DNA from: Lentisphaerota bacterium
Lineage (GTDB): Bacteria; Verrucomicrobiota; Kiritimatiellia; UBA8416; JAFGIZ01
Direction of reading: 5' to 3'
DNA: 5,070 bases
Assembly: GCA_016929365.1 (NCBI GenBank)
Contig: JAFGIZ010000212.1
Location: 1-5,070 of the forward strand
How positions within the stretch are numbered: position 1 is the first letter of the stretch; each line of letters starts with the position of its first letter. This document shows positions 4,038 to 5,070 of this stretch, one piece after another. Below the pieces are notes generated by a model that ran no database searches, had not been told where the DNA came from, and was given only the letters and a program-made list of their open reading frames with translations. The translations under genes and the position numbers were made by a program.

Positions 4038-5070
4038 ATGAACGCGGTGATTTCGGACTTGCGCGGGCGGATTCGCGAGCAGGCCCTGCTCGTGGCGTAC
4101 CGGCCCGAGCGGTACGAGGCGGGCGACGTGCTGGACGTGCCGCTGACCACCGTCTGGCCGGAGCGCGACGGCCGGGCGCGGTTCCGCATCGAGCGTTACG
4201 CGGGGGGCGGGTTTGCGGGTCAGGTCTACCGCGCCGTCCTCGAGGCGCTGGAGCCGGCGGACGGTGTTGACCCGGACCTGCGGGTGGGCGGCTGTTATTC
4301 CGTCAAGCTGCTCGTTCCGCCGTCGCGGCCGCGGAGGGGGTTCCGGAACTTCATTTATGCGCTGGGCTTCCAGGCGCCGTTCAGCGCACAGGTCCTGCGG
4401 CCGGCCTGCCGCGCGGGGCTGCTGTTTCGCGAAGTCTTCCGGCGGGTCGTTGAGGCGGAGTGGGGCCGGCCGGAAGCGGTGCCGAAAGCGTTTGCGTCGT
4501 TTTACGATCCGGTGACCGGGGCGTACGGCGACGTGCTCGAATGGGTGGAGGGCCGGGTGTGGCGGCTGGAGGCGGATGTCCATCCCTGCAAGCGCCGGCC
4601 CTGGCGCGAGGCGGACCCCCGGAACACGGACAGCCCGGAGTACGTCGCGAAGCGGCAGTTCATGGACCGCGTCGTGCGCCTCTTGCGCGCCATGGGCGCG
4701 CGGGAACTGGCGCGGCAGTATACCTGGTGGACGCTGAAGAGCCAGCCCAACGTCTTCAAGCGGTACGGCTACGAGAGCGATCCGTCACGCGGGCTCTGCA
4801 CGCTGGACTTCCGGGCGGGCCTGGCGCTCTTGTGGTTTCTGCCGATGAGCCCCGCGGACGTGCGGCTGATCGGGGAGGGGCTGCGGCGGGGCGCGTGGGC
4901 GCAGTTCGACCGGCTGGACACGGAGACGTTCCTGAAATTCATCCGTAACCGGCCGGACCTGCCGGCGGCATGCGGCCCGCTGGCCGAAGCCGCGGTGCGC
5001 GAGGAGCGCGCGTACCGGCGGTCGGTCCCCGACCTCTGGCGGCGGGGCGGACGGTTGTGCGTCGACCGCG
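4038..5070 (+). CDS. Kinase-fold-like protein (divergent AarF/ABC1 or pseudokinase type), N-terminal part; 3' end outside window
   Basis: The frame from ATG 4038 is open to the right edge: 344 residues plus one base, no stop. GTG at 4017 is an alternative start adding seven residues (VDADDRL). No signal peptide is seen. I do not recognise it by name, but landmarks follow the kinase order. A Gly-rich loop GGGFAGQVYRA (56-66) resembles the nucleotide loop of AarF/ABC1 kinases. Next come a strand with Lys90 (YSVKLLVP), a Glu-rich helix (REVFRRVVEAEWG, 131-143) and a hinge-like VLEWVEGRVW (166-175). A long helix (203-228) is followed by LKSQPNVF (233-240), where Asn238 fits the metal-binding Asn. 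LDFRAG (256-261) fits the DFG position with Asp257 kept and Gly replaced by Arg. The catalytic Asp expected five residues before Asn238 is Leu233, so phosphotransfer is doubtful. The gap between loop and Lys90 is longer than usual. Kinase-fold membership is inference at about even odds; being a real gene is near certain. Confidence 0.85.
   Translation, partial: MNAVISDLRGRIREQALLVAYRPERYEAGDVLDVPLTTVWPERDGRARFRIERYAGGGFAGQVYRAVLEALEPADGVDPDLRVGGCYSVKLLVPPSRPRRGFRNFIYALGFQAPFSAQVLRPACRAGLLFREVFRRVVEAEWGRPEAVPKAFASFYDPVTGAYGDVLEWVEGRVWRLEADVHPCKRRPWREADPRNTDSPEYVAKRQFMDRVVRLLRAMGARELARQYTWWTLKSQPNVFKRYGYESDPSRGLCTLDFRAGLALLWFLPMSPADVRLIGEGLRRGAWAQFDRLDTETFLKFIRNRPDLPAACGPLAEAAVREERAYRRSVPDLWRRGGRLCVDR

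Noticed and set aside
3870..4583. Minus-strand open frame of 237 codons opposite the GGQ and kinase-like genes
   Set aside because: It spans two plus-strand genes and their gap, is rich in Arg, Pro and His as expected of antisense GC-rich DNA, and shows no domain.
4460..4948. Plus-strand open frame of 162 codons at the right end
   Set aside because: It is a shifted-frame shadow of the open frame starting at 4038, with Gly/Arg/Ala-rich low complexity; the 4038 frame has kinase-like landmarks and is open throughout.
1..5070. CRISPR arrays, tRNA, insertion sequences, toxin-antitoxin pairs or phage genes
   Set aside because: No regularly spaced repeats, cloverleaf arms, terminal inverted repeats, transposase motifs or small overlapping gene pairs were seen by eye.

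Overview
The window is high-GC bacterial DNA (G/C-rich third codon positions in every gene). It holds four complete genes and two genes cut by the window edges. No rRNA, tRNA, CRISPR array, transposase or integrase was seen, and the codon character is uniform, so it reads as ordinary chromosome, not a mobile island. The taxon cannot be fixed. A release-factor-like GGQ protein, a coiled-coil protein with tandem GYF_2-like modules, very weak Shine-Dalgarno sequences and sigma70-like TTGACA/TTGACC promoters would fit the Verrucomicrobiota/Kiritimatiellota neighbourhood, but that is a low-confidence guess.

Layout, left to right. (1) 1-476 (+): the C-terminal part of an unrecognised protein with a winged-helix-like region and a very basic tail. 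(2) 477-1850 (-): a 457-residue coiled-coil protein with two GYF_2-like modules near its C-terminus. It converges on gene 1 with abutting stop codons in one palindrome, TGATCA. (3) 1851-2005: a divergent intergenic region with a good promoter for gene 2, a five-run G-quadruplex motif lying over that promoter's -35 and spacer, and a TTGACA box before gene 3. (4) 2006-2707 (+): a LysE/RhtB-type amino-acid exporter. (5) 2651-3481 (-): monofunctional prephenate dehydratase (pheA), overlapping the exporter tail-to-tail by 57 bp. (6) 3482-3558: a compact divergent promoter whose two -10 hexamers overlap. (7) 3559-3972 (+): a small GGQ release-factor-like protein, probably for ribosome rescue. (8) 3973-4037: a short G/T-rich spacer. 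(9) 4038 to the right edge (+): a long open frame with no stop inside the window, encoding a protein that looks like a divergent AarF/ABC1-type kinase fold with a degenerate catalytic loop.

How the genes may work together: pheA makes phenylpyruvate for phenylalanine synthesis, and the convergent LysE-type exporter could export amino acids, but nothing shows shared control. The GGQ gene and the kinase-like gene run in the same direction 65 bp apart and could be co-transcribed. The most unusual items are the kinase-like partial gene, the GGQ protein, the shared -10 bidirectional promoter, and the G-quadruplex/promoter overlap. I do not see a clear new multi-gene defence or mobile system here.
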